Source: Haplomitrium mnioides
Lineage: Eukaryota > Marchantiophyta > Haplomitriopsida > Calobryales
Direction: 5' to 3'
NCBI GenBank assembly: GCA_049999725.1
Contig: JBNGIS010039168.1
Coordinates: 15,282-46,208, forward strand
DNA: 30,927 nucleotides
Part shown: positions 1-10,850 of the stretch, one piece after another
Position numbering within the stretch: position 1 is the first letter of the stretch
Layout of the letters: every line of letters starts with the position of its first letter
Notes under the pieces: model-generated
The model's database searches: none
Seen by the model: only the letters and a program-made list of their open reading frames with translations
Told to the model about the DNA's origin: nothing
Position numbers and translations under genes: made by a program

Positions 1-1
1 A

Positions 2-3000
2 GCTAAGATAGTAGAGCTGAAGGGGCCAGCACACGAAGAGCTGATTGAATGGAAGGACAAAGAAAAGAGGTTAGTAGAATATCTGTCGTCTATTTTTTGC
101 AGCAGGGTAGACGATCCGCCTAGAGCGAAGGCCCAAGAAGAAATCCTCAGGCTCATCCCCTCCCGCATCTCCCCTGCCCAACGATCCGTGCTGGACGACC
201 CTCCCAGTGAACAAGAGTTCATGAAGGCCTTAACTAGCATGAGTGGTCTTAAATCCCCAGGACTAGATGGTCTCCCTAGTGAATTCTACAAATGCAGCTG
301 GAAATGGATTGCCAAAGACTACGCAGCCATGATCTCGGAATCTCTAAGACGACAATGGTTCTCTGTAGAGCTCGACAAGGAAACAATCTCCTTGATTGAC
401 AAGGGTGGCGATAAATCTCTAGTCTCCAGCTGGAGACCCATTTCCCTTCTTAATACCTCTTATAAGATCTTCGCCAAAGTGATTTCCCTTAGATTGCAAA
501 AAGTTCTGACAGGGATCATTAATACAGAGCAATCAGCCTTTCTGCCTAATAGATACATCCTTGATAATGTGATTTCTGCCATTGAGACCAAGGATTGGGC
601 CCTCTCAACATGACAAGATTGTGTCTTCCTGAAGGTAGATTTTGAGAAAGCATATGACACAGTGGACTGGGAGTTCTTGTTCAAAATTTTAGAAGCCATG
701 AGGTTTGGTCAGACATTCATCGACTTTGTGAAGGTGACAACAACCAATGCCACGTCTGCAGTCAACCTAAACGGCATCCCCTCCCGCTCATTCCCTATCC
801 AGCGATCAGTGCGTCAAGGCTGCCCTCTAGCCCCTTTTCTGTATCTTGTGGTAGCAGATGCACTGGGACACCTTCTCAAGAATGCAGCGCTCACTGATCA
901 AGTTAAAGGGATTTCTATCCCCTTGGGCAAGTACCACCTTTTTTCCCAATATGTTGATGACACTCTTCTATCCTTGGCAGGAGAAGAACAGAACTTGACC
1001 AAGGCAGTAAAGGTGCTGCGTACCTTCTCCAAGGCTTCTGGACAGAATATCAACTGGGATAAATCATCTGCCATCTGGATCAGCTCGAGACCTAGACCAC
1101 AAGGGTGGAACGTTGGCAGTAACTAGAAGTGGGCAGAAAAGGACACAATTCTGAAATTCCTTGGTATTCCATTTGGCCTTCAAAGCGGTCTACAAGCAAT
1201 CAAGAACATCTTGGTGGACAGAGTCAGATCTAAACTCAAGTTTTGGTGCAACAGACACATCAGTCTACCAAGTAGACTGCTGATCATCAATAATATCCTT
1301 CTGGGATCCATCTGGTACTTTGTTTCTTGTTGGGCAGAGGGCAGCTCCCCGCTTAAGGAAATCAAACAGCTGGTGAGAAACTTCCTCTGGTCAGGAAATG
1401 GGGAAAACTGCAGAGCTCCGGTAGCATGGGAAACCTGCGTGAGGAGAAAGAAAGAAGGAGGACTGGGACTGATAGACATTCATGCCCGGACTCAAGCCCT
1501 GTTGGGGAAGTGGATAATGAAGGCTGTGCTGCCAGGAGACTCTACATGCAAAACGTTCCTTATGTACAGAGCCAGCCAAGCTAGACCACTCAGTAAAGTA
1601 GGTTGGGGTCACTCTCTTTTGTGGACAGTAGCCGATTGCAGAGCTTCATGCTGGTCGACCTCGCAACTGTGGAATGAGATATGGCAGGCTTGGTCAATAC
1701 TCAAAAGATCCATAAAACAAAAGGCTCCCGAGTCCTTTGAAGAGGTTGTGAGCATAAACATCTGGTGGAATAAACTGGGGGACAATTCTTTGCTGGCGTC
1801 AAATAAGAGCTGGCCAGCCTTGAGGTGGTCTCAAGCAGGGGTCAACATGATTGGGGACCTATGGAATCATCAAACATACAAATTCCTTGAGTGGACAGAG
1901 GTGCAGGAACGGTTTCAGCTTCACAAAAGGCATGAGCAGAAATGGTATGATCTGATAGCTAAGATTCCTGACAGATGGATTTCACTCCTCCTTGAGGGGC
2001 CAGGCCACTTAAGAAAAGGAGACTGGACTGGAGTCTTCTCATCTGGTCTGGATACACACCCTATCGCAATATCCCTGTGGGGTGCTGATACTGAGTTGAA
2101 GGCAGAAACAATGACTCAGTCCTCTGATTTCACCCAGTCATGCTCATGGTTCTTTGTCACACCAATGTCTACCATGTTGGTAGAAGGAATTCGTCCCCAG
2201 CTTCCTCCTTCAGTGATTATGAGAAAAATGAGAGTCTGCACAGTGACTAAAGATCAGAGTGCCGAATATAAATTACTTGGCTCGGTTATTGGAGAGGGAG
2301 ACTGGGACCCTGGTATGTGGGTATGGAAAGATAATTCACCCTTCAGTAGCTACTCGACCAAGAAAGGCCGTCGGTTCATCCTGGATCGACCATCAACTAT
2401 CACTCCGGTTCTGGAATGCTGGAAAGCACAGGGCTCGATCGACTCCAAATACTCTTCCAGATGGACTGATATATGGGTGGCGAGCAGATCAGCTAAAGAG
2501 GCCACTTTAATGTGGCTTATTGTCCAAAGAGGTGTGCAAGTAGGGAGTTTCAGAAAAAAGACAGAAAAGCCTGGCTATGAGATTGATGCAAGATGTGTCT
2601 GCTGCAAGGAGGATTCTATGGAAGACATTATTCACTATTTTTGGCTTTGCCCTAAGATCAGCACTATCTGGAAATGGGCAGGGAATATCATTAACAGATT
2701 AGTGTTTGCTGTTTGGGGGAACTCCAGAAGGTGGAAACCAACATGGCAGCAATGCATCCTAGGTGACAGAACTCCAAAGGCCCTGGCTATAGCTAAAGAG
2801 ATCTGGTCCCTTCTAAGAGGAATTGTACTGTACTCTATATGGCTCTTTAGGAATGCTGCAGTGTTCGAGAAGTCGTACATGGATATGTACAGTTTAAAGA
2901 AGAAAATCTGGAGGAGGTTGGTCGAGTATGGAAGGAAAGCTTGGCACGATGCCTGTAGAAACTGGAGGAAGGCTCAAAGTGAAGCAAAGAGAGAAAAAAT

Positions 3001-3025
3001 TCTGGAAACCTTTGACAGAACCTAG
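2..3025 (+). pseudogene. LINE ORF2 fragment: reverse transcriptase plus zf-RVT-like C-terminus, two in-frame stops
   Basis: Target-primed reverse transcriptase of a plant L1-type LINE. The frame is open from base 2 with only two stops, TGA at 611-613 and TAG at 1124-1126, and there is no frameshift across about 1008 codons. Visible RT motifs are SPGLDGLPSEFYK (about 262-300), SWRPISLLN (about 430-456), the first catalytic Asp in KVDFEKAYDTVDW (about 632-670) and the active-site box QYVDD at 947-961, where plant LINEs more often have FADD. The C-terminus has a CxxC...H...C cluster (about 2593-2650, CVCC then HYFWLC) typical of the zf-RVT region. Because the only lesions are two nonsense codons, this copy is dead but not old. 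The endonuclease domain is outside the window. Confidence 0.9.
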
Positions 3026-3218
3026 GGTGCTAGGCATTTTCTCTGTATCCGTGATGAAGACAATGTTTACTGGAATCTGGATGTTAGTAGTAATCTGGAT
3101 TGAGGGTATTGGCCTGCTGTGGTTTACTAGGCTTGATCCCGAAAGGGATTGATGGGTTGCTGTTTTTGCCACTCGGCCTGATTGCTGGCCGCGGTTGTTC
3201 CTTTGATGCTTGAAAGTT

Positions 3219-3260
3219 AATAAAGCTGTTAACTTTTGGTCAAAAAAAAAAAGAAAAAAA
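3219..3260 (+). other. LINE polyadenylation signal and poly(A) tail
   Basis: AATAAA lies at 3219-3224, followed 16 bases later by an A-rich run (3241-3260) broken by single Gs. This is the usual 3' terminus of a retrotransposed LINE and fixes the right boundary of the element. Confidence 0.85.
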
Positions 3261-3299
3261 GAGAGATCTTAGAGAGAATGTAGTGAAGGTAGAGGTTAT

Positions 3300-4947
3300 G
3301 AGCAATATAACCAAAATCAACAAAATTTAGAGAATATATTTTGTGGCAAAGGCCGCAAAAAATTTTGAGGAAGAAGGAGCTTTTGTCGAAGAGGTGGAAG
3401 GCAGAACAATCAAGATGTAGTTTGTTGGGAGTGTGGAAAAGCATGTCATTATGCAAATGACTACTATAACATGTCTAACAACAATAATAGAGGATATGGT
3501 CAGAGACAAAAAGGAAACTATGCATCATCATCAAAGAGTGATGGTAAGCATCTCTTTGTTTAACAACATATGATGAGTGCTTGTGCACAAGATTGTGCAT
3601 ATGATGCATGGTATGTGGAGTCTGGTGCGTCAAACCGTATGACGCATTATAAAAGTTGGCTAAGTGAGTTGCATGATTCAAAGCAACAAGGATACGTGAA
3701 AACATGTGATGCTACAGTTCATCTGATTGAGCAGATGGGAAATTTTCCACTAGCTACACATGATGGAAAGTCAAAGTATATGGCTGATGTGTTCTATGTA
3801 CCAACAATTACAAAGAATTTGGTCTATGTTGGTCAAATGGTAGAAAAATGATTATAAGTCATTTTTAATGAAGATGATTGTTTTGTGGAGGATTTGAAGA
3901 ATAAAAACAGATTGGTTGCTAGAGGCAGTAAGATCATAATGATGTTTACATTGGATGTAAAGACTCCAGTGGTAAATGATAATGTCATGTATACGCAAAA
4001 GAATATAATTATTAGAGATGCAGATATCTAGCACAAAAGAATATGATATGTAAATCTACAAAGGCTAAAATCAATGCAATCTATAGATGTAGTTACAAGT
4101 TTGCTACAATTCAAGAATGTTGATATGCAGAAGGTGTGTGAAGCATGTTAGTTTGGAAAATAGTCAAGGCATTTGTTCTCGCATCAAAGAAATGTGAGTA
4201 AAAACCCTTTAGATGTAGTACACTCTGATGTGTGGGGACCTACTGAGCATGCATCAATGTCAAGAAATAAGTATTATATAACTTTTATAGATGACCATAC
4301 ATTGAAGGTATGGGTTTACTTTATGAAGACAAAAGGAGAAGTGTTTGAGCACTTTAAGAACTTTAAGAAGATGAAGGAAAAGCAATCAAGTTTGTAGATT
4401 AAATGCCTATGGTCAGATAGTGGAGTTGAGTATTTTTCATGAGAGTTTAGCAGATTTCTGGTAGAGCATGGTGTGAAGAGGCAATTCACATGCAGATATA
4501 CTCCACAATAGAATGAAATAGTAGAGAGAAAGAATAGGTATATAGCATAAATTTCTTATGCCTTGATTAATAAAAAAAGATATGCCAAAATACTATTGCA
4601 TGGAGGCTGTACATATAGCCATATATACCATGAATATGACTCCTACTACAAGAACACATAATACATGGCTACATGATAGTACTCCAAAAGAAAGATTCAT
4701 AAGTATAAAAATTTGATGTATCTTACTTGAAAGTATTTGGATGTTTTGCTTATGTACACATATCGTTTGAGCTAAGGACTAAGCTAGCTCCTAAAGCAAC
4801 GAAGTGTATTTTTATTGGGTATTCTTTGGAGCAAAATATGCATCATTGTTACAACCCTGTAACACACCAAATTAGGGTAAGTGAAGATATTGTATTTGAT
4901 GAGTTGAATAGTTGGTATAGTGTAGAAAAAGTTGTGAAGACTGATAT
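3300..4947 (+). pseudogene. Copia A gag-pol, first half (zinc knuckle, protease, integrase), decayed
   Basis: Polyprotein remnant with many stops and frame changes. A gag zinc knuckle is at about 3420-3475 (VCWECGKACHYANDYY); its last Cys reads as Tyr. The protease box reads YVESGAS at about 3611-3632 in an open stretch 3570-3851; the catalytic Asp of the usual DSGA is Glu here, so the enzyme would be inactive. Integrase core motifs follow: HSDVWGP (about 4219-4239), a SDSGVEY stretch near 4415, and IVERKNR near 4520. A further open stretch (4727-4993) carries the conserved VFGCFAYVH and KCIFIGYS segments C-terminal to the integrase. That frame runs out of Copia A into the inserted LTR at 4948. 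These are family assignments from motifs; no single frame is complete. Confidence 0.85.
4943..4947 (+). repeat. Target site duplication GATAT, left copy (gag-only element)
   Basis: GATAT sits directly before the TGTCAG end of the inserted element and recurs at 25188-25192 directly after its other end. Copia A resumes in frame when the two are joined at one copy. Confidence 0.85.
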
Positions 4948-5799
4948 TGTCAGCCAAGTTTTTTCGAGTTTTTTTTTCAATTTTTTTTGTTGAACTCGGC
5001 TCGGTACAGCACTTTGAGCCCAAGACTGATCAACCTGGTGCACAAAGGAGGCAAAGAGAATAAAATCAGTTTAAGGAGTCATCCAAAGTCTGAAGAAAGT
5101 AGTTTTGTTCAGATCCATTAGAGGGTTGGCCTAGTTTAATGCACGAAAGAGAAATCACTTGGGAGGGCAATTATGAGATTTGGAGCAAAGGGCTTCACCT
5201 TTGGCTTGCAAATTGCTTGTCTTTTGTACTCATATATGTCATTTTTCTCCTTGTGTAATCTGTGTTCTTAGTGCTACATCTACTCTGTATCTTCAACGAG
5301 TATAGTATAGTGTAATATTAGTATTTTTATTTTATTGATTTATTCCTTTGTATTATTCTAGTGTACTCTGTTATGTTTTGTGCTGATTTGCATATTCTAC
5401 TATGTTCCCCTTCTTTCATATTCTTCCATCTATCCTTTCTTTCTCTTCCTCTTACCTTGCAACTAACTCACAATCGGAGCACAATTCGGCATCGCGTAGA
5501 GCAACCTTGAGGAAAAAACTCAAGAAAATGAGAGCAAAGAATTGAGAGGGAACTAGCAGGTGGAAAGAGGCAAAGTAGAGACGCGAGGTGCACAATTGAA
5601 GAACTAGAGAGGGGTTTCAAAAGGAAGACTAAGAGGGCGCGAGGAAGGAGTGACAACAAAAGTTGACTAAAGAGAGAATGGTGATGAGAATTTGATAGGA
5701 AGAGGGGCCACGTGAGCCATCCTGCTCTTTTCTTGGACAAATTCCTCTCCTATGTTTTGTATCCTCTATTTTGTATCGTCTATTATATATACTTTGTTC

Positions 5800-5804
5800 T
5801 CTAT
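5800..5804 (+). repeat. Target site duplication TCTAT, left copy (Gypsy)
   Basis: TCTAT precedes the Gypsy LTR and recurs at 9944-9948. The uninterrupted equivalent site, TCTATTATCCC, is preserved in the 3' LTR of the host element at about 12943-12953. Confidence 0.85.
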
Positions 5805-6193
5805 TGTAATGGTACAAGTATATGATTGTGCTATTTATAAGAAAATATAGAGGAGTGAAGGAAGTGGTAGAGAGTAACTTTTAAGGTTGAGATAAGATTA
5901 CTTGCCTTCGAAGTCACTTTTAGTAGAGAGTCACTTTTAGAGTTGGCATTAGAAGTGACTTGTAAGTGAAGAAAGAGGGATGACACCCTCTTCTCTTATA
6001 TAAATAGAAGGGCTTCTTAGCCCCACCCCTCATTCTGGAGTTCCTCTCGAATCACTTGGGTTCTTTGGTTGCTTGGCTTTTGCTTGCACTCTTGGTCTTA
6101 GCCTAGGCCTTGACTTGCCTTTGGTTGAAGAACTCTACTAGAGTTCAATATAAGTTCTTGCTCATTTGGATTTGGTTCTTGAGTTCTTTTACA
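5805..6193 (+). repeat. 5' LTR of the chromodomain Gypsy
   Basis: A 389-bp repeat beginning TGTAATGG and ending TTTTACA, matching 9552-9943. It contains a TATA-like box TATATAAATA at 5997-6006. The primer binding site follows directly. Confidence 0.9.
5997..6006 (+). promoter_or_regulatory. TATA-like box in the Gypsy 5' LTR
   Basis: TATATAAATA, about 190 bp before the LTR end, is placed as expected for the U3/R promoter of an LTR element. The other LTR has TATGTAAATA at the same place, so the second copy is weakened. Confidence 0.55.
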
Positions 6194-6194
6194 T

Positions 6195-6206
6195 TGGTAT
6201 TAGAGC
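6195..6206 (+). other. Primer binding site, tRNA-iMet type
   Basis: TGGTATTAGAGC begins two bases after the LTR end. It differs by one base (T for C) from TGGTATCAGAGC, the complement of the 3' end of plant initiator tRNA-Met that is widely used by plant LTR elements. Confidence 0.85.
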
Positions 6207-6232
6207 TACAATTCTTTTTGGCGGTGAGTTAC

Positions 6233-6889
6233 ATGAAGAATCAAGAGGCGATGGTTCAAGCAATGGAATAAGGGCTTGAACATCTTCCATACCTTTTGGA
6301 AGTGAGAATGAAAGAAGGAGCAACTTTTCAAGAAGCAAAAAGCTATAAACGATTTCCAACGCCAAAAGCATATGATAGGAAGATGGTTTGTGGTACATTT
6401 GAGAACTTCATATTTGATTGTGAGTAATATTTTGAAGCTATAAACATTAGAGAAGATGGTTGACAAATTTTGTTTGCAGCAAGTCAATTTGAAGACATTG
6501 CAAAGACTTGGAGGAGGTATCAAATAGAACAAGCACAACGTGGATTTGTTGCTTCTATTGTTTCTTGGTATGAACTCAAAGAAGCGATGATTTCAAGATT
6601 AAGGGTTGTAAATGCTTCAAAGGTAGCAAGAGATCGATTGGCTGAATTGAAGCAACTTGGTTCAATGAGAAGCTATGTTGCACATTTTCAAGATAAAATT
6701 ATGCAAATTTCTGATATAAGAGAAGAAGAAGTACTAAACCAGTTTGTTTAGGGATTGAAACCTCGCACAAGAATAGAAGCTACAATGAGAGAGCCTGCTC
6801 AAATAGAAGAAGCAATGCGTTTGGTGGAGCGGTATGACTCATTATTTATTGCTACAGAAGTAAGGCCATGTCTTCAACCAATCAAATAG
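6233..6889 (+). pseudogene. Gypsy gag remnant
   Basis: Capsid-like gag protein of the chromovirus. The frame starts at ATG 6233, 27 bases after the primer binding site, and runs to TAG 6887-6889 with several in-frame stops. The retrotransposon gag signature is clear between about 6395 and 6840: a GTFENFIFDCE segment, then AKTWRRYQIEQ, the SWYELKEAMISRL segment, a YVAHFQDKIMQI segment and GLKPRTRIEA. No zinc knuckle is visible after it. The gag family is recognised from this segment order; the product is not functional. Confidence 0.75.
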
Positions 6890-7139
6890 CATACGCAAAA
6901 CTTCACAATCTTTAATAGAATTAAAATTTCGACAAGAATTCAAAGTACCTTATTCAATCTTGATGGTATGATTGAGGAGTACTCTTGTAGAATGTTGGCG
7001 GATAGCTGGAGTTTTGAAAATTCTATGTCACTACGTTTTGCTAAGATCATCAAAGCAAAATTTAGGCCTATTAAGAGGAGTGTTGTGACTATGGTCGATA
7101 ACCAAAAGCATGATGTGTTTTGCTCTCATTCTTTCTAAG
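6890..7139 (+). other. Unresolved Gypsy internal segment, protease/N-terminal RT deleted
   Basis: About 250 bp between the gag remnant and the RT remnant. A short open stretch (about 6955-7138) shows no protease DTGA-like box and no RT finger motifs. The expected coding length here is several hundred residues, so an internal deletion is inferred. Confidence 0.5.
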
Positions 7140-8283
7140 GATTGGTCTCACTAATGCTCTGGTCATATTTCTGAATCAAATGCATCAAATTTTTGATAGG
7201 TTATTAGAGAGGTCAGTTTTGGTATTCTTGGATGACATTTTTATTTTTAGCAAAACTTAAGCTGAGCATTGCAATCATCTTAAAAAAGTTTTGCAAAGAT
7301 TACGCAATAGGAAGTTTTATTGCAAGAGATCCAACCGCAAATTTTGGAAGCAAGAGGTTCCTTACCTAGAGCACAAGGTGTTTGCGGATGGTATAAAGAT
7401 GGAAGAAGAGAAAATCAAAGCTATTATAGAGTGGCCAACATCAAACGATGCAAAGAACATTAGAGCATTCAATGGATTGGTAAGCTTCTATCGATTATTC
7501 ATCTATTATTATGCATATATTGCTGCACCACTTATAGATCTCCTAAGCAAAGAGGTCAAGTTTCAATAAACTGCCAAAAAGCAAGCAACATTTCAACAAC
7601 TCAAAGATGCAGTCTCTTCCCTTCTTATTCTACAACTATATGATCTAAATGCACGTTGTATAACTTCTAATTTTGCTATTGGAGCAGTTTTGCAACAAGA
7701 ATTTGAGGATGGACTTCATCCAATTGCCTTCATGCCACACCGATTATGTGCGGAAAAGAAAAACTACTTTGCAAATGATCGAAAGCAATTCACAATGGTT
7801 TATGCTACCAATGTATGGAGACACTATCTTTTGGGAAGACCTATGCTTATGCGTACAGATCACAGACCATTATTACAAGCAATCTATTTGGAAAATATGA
7901 CAAGTTGCCATCACCGATGAGAGGATCAATTGCAACTCTTTGATATCAAGCTAGAGTACAAGCTTGAAAGGTTCCACACCGTTCTTGATGCCCTGTCAAG
8001 AAAGCCAAATCATCGAGTTAATACAATGGAGGGGGCTAACATTAGTATATTACATTTGGATGATGCAACTAGTGGGAGTTATCGCAAGAAACTACAAGAA
8101 GATGATTTTTTAGTCTCGCTCGGGCATGATTGGCCATTAAAGATAGCGAGTATGTTTCTTTTTCCATTCAAGATGGTATTCTATATCGATGCCATCAAAT
8201 ATATGTTCCACAAGATGATATGCTTTGAATGGCTTGTCTACAAGAAGCACATGACATTCTCATCTCAAGGCATCTTGGAGTAG
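7140..8283 (+). pseudogene. Gypsy pol remnant: C-terminal RT and RNase H
   Basis: The remnant begins inside RT at IGLTNAL and passes the catalytic box LVFLDDIFIFSKT, a variant of the usual Y/F-x-DD, near 7218-7256. Later RT motifs include KFYCKRS, YLEHKVFADGIKM and FNGLVSFYRLFI (7291-7569). The RNase H part follows at about 7640-8010, with DLNARC, FAIGAVLQQE, the H-phase DHRPLLQAIYLENM segment, and LDALSRKPNHRVN marking its end. Most pieces share frame 1 with stops between them (near 7258, 7567 and 7918). The catalytic first Asp of RT lies in the deleted part. Nothing here could make an active polymerase. Confidence 0.85.
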
Positions 8284-8890
8284 ATAAAACTACATAACTG
8301 CTTCGTTGTACTTGGTGGTGGCTTAACTTGGCTCAAGATGTTCATGGTTTTGTTTGTTTGTCTGAAAGTTGTCAACGAAACAAAGCTTCAAATCAAAAAC
8401 CAGCGGGACTTCTTCAGTCGCTACCAATTCCTACTGTTCGTTGAGAATATGTTAGTTTGGATCTTGTTACTTCACTTCCAACTATGCCTCATAGGTTTAC
8501 TGCCATTGTGGTGTTTGTGGACAAGCTCAACAAGTAGATTCATTTAGCACCGATGGTGGATACAGTAGATGCTCCACAATTGGAAAAAATTTACTTTCAT
8601 ACTGTCTTCTATCATCATGGAATGTCCAAAGTGTTAATATCTGATAGGGGTCCTTGTTTGACCAAAAAGTTTTGGCAAGAGTTGTTCAAACTTTCAGACA
8701 CCAAACTCTCTATGTCTACTTCTTATCATCCTCAAACAGTAGACAAACGTAGCACGCTAATCACACTATGGAGAATATGCTTCATGCGTTCATCAATGTT
8801 CATCATACCGATTGGGATAGTTTCTTACCAGTTGTGAAGTTTGCCTACAACAACTCCAAACAAGCAAGTACTGGGTTTTCTCTTCTTTTT
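8284..8890 (+). pseudogene. Gypsy integrase remnant
   Basis: Integrase core in frame 3 from about 8447: VSLDLVTSLPTMP carries the first catalytic Asp region, then FTAIVVFVDKLNK, a stop at 8536-8538, IHLAPMVD, FYHHGMSKVLISDRGP with the second catalytic Asp (about 8610-8655), and TSYHPQTVD. The third catalytic residue, normally Glu in a DGQTE-type motif, is missing: the sequence reads VDKRST and then loses similarity, consistent with a frameshift. The preceding zinc-binding HHCC region (8200-8440) is only traceable in pieces across frames. Confidence 0.8.
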
Positions 8891-9551
8891 TAAAAAATTT
8901 AGGTCAACATACTCTTGTTTCTGATGGTTTGCTTCCTCTTTCTTCTTCCAATGTTCCAAGTATTTCTACTTTTTTGTCTCGTGTATCTTCCTCCCTACAA
9001 GATGCTCGCAACCATCTTAATGCTGCTCAAAATCAGCAAAAGAATATGTCGATAGCCGTCATCATAATTGTTCTTATGTTTTAGATGACCAAGTTATGTT
9101 ATCTACTCACAATTTCCTATTGTCTTTAGATACTCAAGTTTGAAAGTTATCTTCTACTTGGATTGGTGCTTTCTCTATTTCTCAATTATTTCTCCTGTTG
9201 CTTATAAACTTGACTTTCCTCTTCATATGAAGATTCATGTTATGTTTAATGTTTCTAAACTCAAGTCTTTTGTTCCTAGTTCATCTTCTTTTCCAAATTG
9301 TGTTCAACTTCCTCCTTTGACTATTGTTCTTGATGATCATGAAGAATTTCAAGTGGACAAAATTTTGGCAAAAAGAGTTATCAAACAAAGACAACATTCA
9401 CAAGTTCAATACAAGGTTTTGTGGAAAGGCTATCCACTTCATGATGCTACTTGAGAACCCACTTCAAATCTTTAGAATGCTCAAGAGGTTATTCAAATAT
9501 TTGAAAGTTGTGGCAATGACGAGGACGCCATCGATTAGAAGGCGGGGATTA
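8890..9551 (+). pseudogene. Gypsy integrase C-terminus with chromodomain
   Basis: The region 8940-9060 gives a LQDARNHLNAAQNQQK segment typical of the integrase C-terminal region. An open stretch at 9140-9454 then contains SPVAYKLDFPLHMKIHVMFNVSKLK, followed by a chromodomain at about 9340-9500: VDKILAKRV, VQYKVLWKGY, a stop replacing the Trp of DATWE (9452-9454), and EPTSNL in the same frame. In chromoviruses this domain is known to direct integration to particular chromatin. It defines the element as a chromodomain Gypsy. The coding end is followed by the purine-rich GAAGGCGGGGAT before the 3' LTR. Confidence 0.85.
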
Positions 9552-9943
9552 TATAATAGTACAAGTATAAGGGTTTTCTATTTATAAGAAAATAGAGAGG
9601 AGTGAAGGAAGTGGTAGAGAGTCACTTTTAAGGTTGAGATAAGATTACTTGCCTTTGATCGAAGTCACTTTTAGTATAGATCACTTTTAAGGTTGAAATT
9701 AGAAGTGATTTGTAAGTGAAGAAAGAGGGATGACTTCCTCTTCTCTTATGTAAATAGAAGGACTTCTTAGCCACACTCCTCATTTTGGAGTTCCTTTTGA
9801 ATCACTTAGGTTCTTTAGTTGCTTGACTTTTGCTTGCACTCTTGGTCTTAGCTTAGACCTTGAGTTGCCTTTGGTTGAAGAATTCTATTAGAGTTTACTA
9901 TGAGTTCTTACTCATTTGGATTTGGTCCTTGAGTTATTTTACA
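9552..9943 (+). repeat. 3' LTR of the chromodomain Gypsy
   Basis: A 392-bp repeat matching 5805-6193 with many substitutions and small indels. The terminal TG has become TA (TATAATAG against TGTAATGG). It ends TTTTACA and is followed by TCTAT. The divergence is visibly greater than that of the Copia B LTRs. Confidence 0.9.
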
Positions 9944-10593
9944 TCTATTATCCCTTGTTTTCTTTTATTATCTAATTTCTCTAATAAATTTAGTATTTTA
10001 TTATTTTTCCCTTAATGTGAAAGTTGTGAAGGGTGCTCTATTCACCCTATCCGAGAGGGGTTCTGATTTTTTTTACTATTGTTCCATCTAAGTTATTATT
10101 TTATTAATATTCTATTATATCATATTGTTAAGTGAGGTACTCTTGTTTCCTTGTCCGATAGTCCTTGTAGAAGTTTCTACTCTTATTTTTTTAATCTATT
10201 TCATTTTATTATTTTCTTGTATTATATCAGCAAGGAAAATCTGAAATCACAAATATGGACCTAGTTCCAAGGAGGGATCAGATCTGTAATTCCTGTACTC
10301 TATAGACCAGCCACCTTCACATGGGTGTGCACAAGAATAAAGCGGAGTAAAGCTCTTATTTGGCCCCTCAAAACTCTTATCTAAGCTTGAGATCGACCGG
10401 GACCAAATTGCAAGTGGATAGGAAATTGAGGAGGAGTGTACAAACCTGAACTAAAACAATTCCAGCACCCTCCTTAATGCTCAAACAGACAAATGGTCTG
10501 TCCCTCCCAACAAAAAGTATCCCATAATTCCTTATTTTGGCACTTAACATGGGGTTGTTTTCTCAGCATAGCACCCCAACGGCAGGGCCGACA

Positions 10594-10850
10594 TAAAAAT
10601 TTTGGCAACCACGAGAGGATACACTTGTCAAAGTCCATTTAAGGTTGTTGCCTTGAAGGACCGGAAGCAAGGGGAGACACTGACCTTGTCATTTTGAGCG
10701 TAAATCCACTGCAACCTTGGGACCAGAAATTTTGAGACAAAAATCTGAGATTAGAGCTCTTGCTGCCGTGATATCATGGAGGGAATTAATGGGAGAATTT
10801 TCCAAGGAACTAGAGGCCAGCGATTTCATTTCAGATGGAGGAGGAGCTAC
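10594..10850 (+). other. Leader of the gag-only element
   Basis: Starts directly after the 5' LTR. The first bases contain TTTTGGC, which is loosely reminiscent of the TTTTGGCGCC-type primer sites of some plant Gypsy elements, but the rest does not match. I do not assign a primer tRNA. No coding signal is seen. Confidence 0.4.

Larger units (their letters stand above)
1..3260 (+). mobile_element. L1-type LINE (non-LTR retrotransposon), 5' part outside the window
   Basis: One reading frame from base 2 to 3025 encodes a LINE reverse transcriptase and a zf-RVT-like C-terminal region. It is followed by a 3' UTR of about 215 bp, an AATAAA signal and an A-rich tail at 3241-3260. The endonuclease and any ORF1 would lie left of the window. 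The element is immediately followed by Copia A sequence, so it probably inserted into Copia A in the same orientation. The target duplication cannot be checked because the 5' end is missing. Confidence 0.9.
3261..4947 (+). mobile_element. Copia A, left part (interrupted Ty1/Copia element)
   Basis: Degenerate Copia coding sequence runs in the order gag zinc knuckle, protease, integrase and stops at the 5-bp sequence GATAT (4943-4947). Its continuation is at 25188, starting with the same GATAT. Its 5' LTR and most of gag are not seen; they are either displaced upstream of the LINE or lost. Confidence 0.85.
5805..9943 (+). mobile_element. Chromodomain Ty3/Gypsy (chromovirus) retrotransposon, decayed and internally deleted
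   Basis: A 4139-bp element with 389- and 392-bp LTRs, a 5-bp target duplication TCTAT, and a primer binding site one mismatch from the tRNA-iMet complement. Remnants occur in the order gag, C-terminal RT, RNase H, integrase, chromodomain. Protease and the N-terminal half of RT are missing: gag remnants end before about 7140 and homology resumes inside RT. That and many stops make it non-functional. Confidence 0.9.
4948..10593 (+). repeat. 5' LTR of the gag-only element, split by the chromodomain Gypsy
   Basis: The LTR proper is 4948-5804 plus 9949-10593, about 1502 bp, with termini TGTCAG...CCGACA. Bases 4948-5804 align with 12099 to about 12947. The segment 9949 to about 10160 aligns with the stretch around 12948-13097 and 21826-21945. 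The segment from about 10230 to 10593 aligns with about 24816-25187. A run of about 70 bp (10160-10230) stands where the 3' LTR has about 2.87 kb. The shared block near 10240-10593 includes the phrase GGGATCAGATCTGTAATTC, found again near 24865. Confidence 0.8.

Noticed and set aside
5468-5740. Minus-strand frame with a near-identical partner at 12664-12897, Leu/Ser-rich
   Set aside because: The two are the same position in the two LTRs of the gag-only element. The similarity comes from LTR identity, and the overlapping plus strand has no coding signal either.
10240-10593. Block also found at about 24816-25187, first taken as an independent dispersed repeat
   Set aside because: Its position at both LTR ends, next to the GATAT duplication on the right and the internal region on the left, shows it is the terminal part of the LTR.
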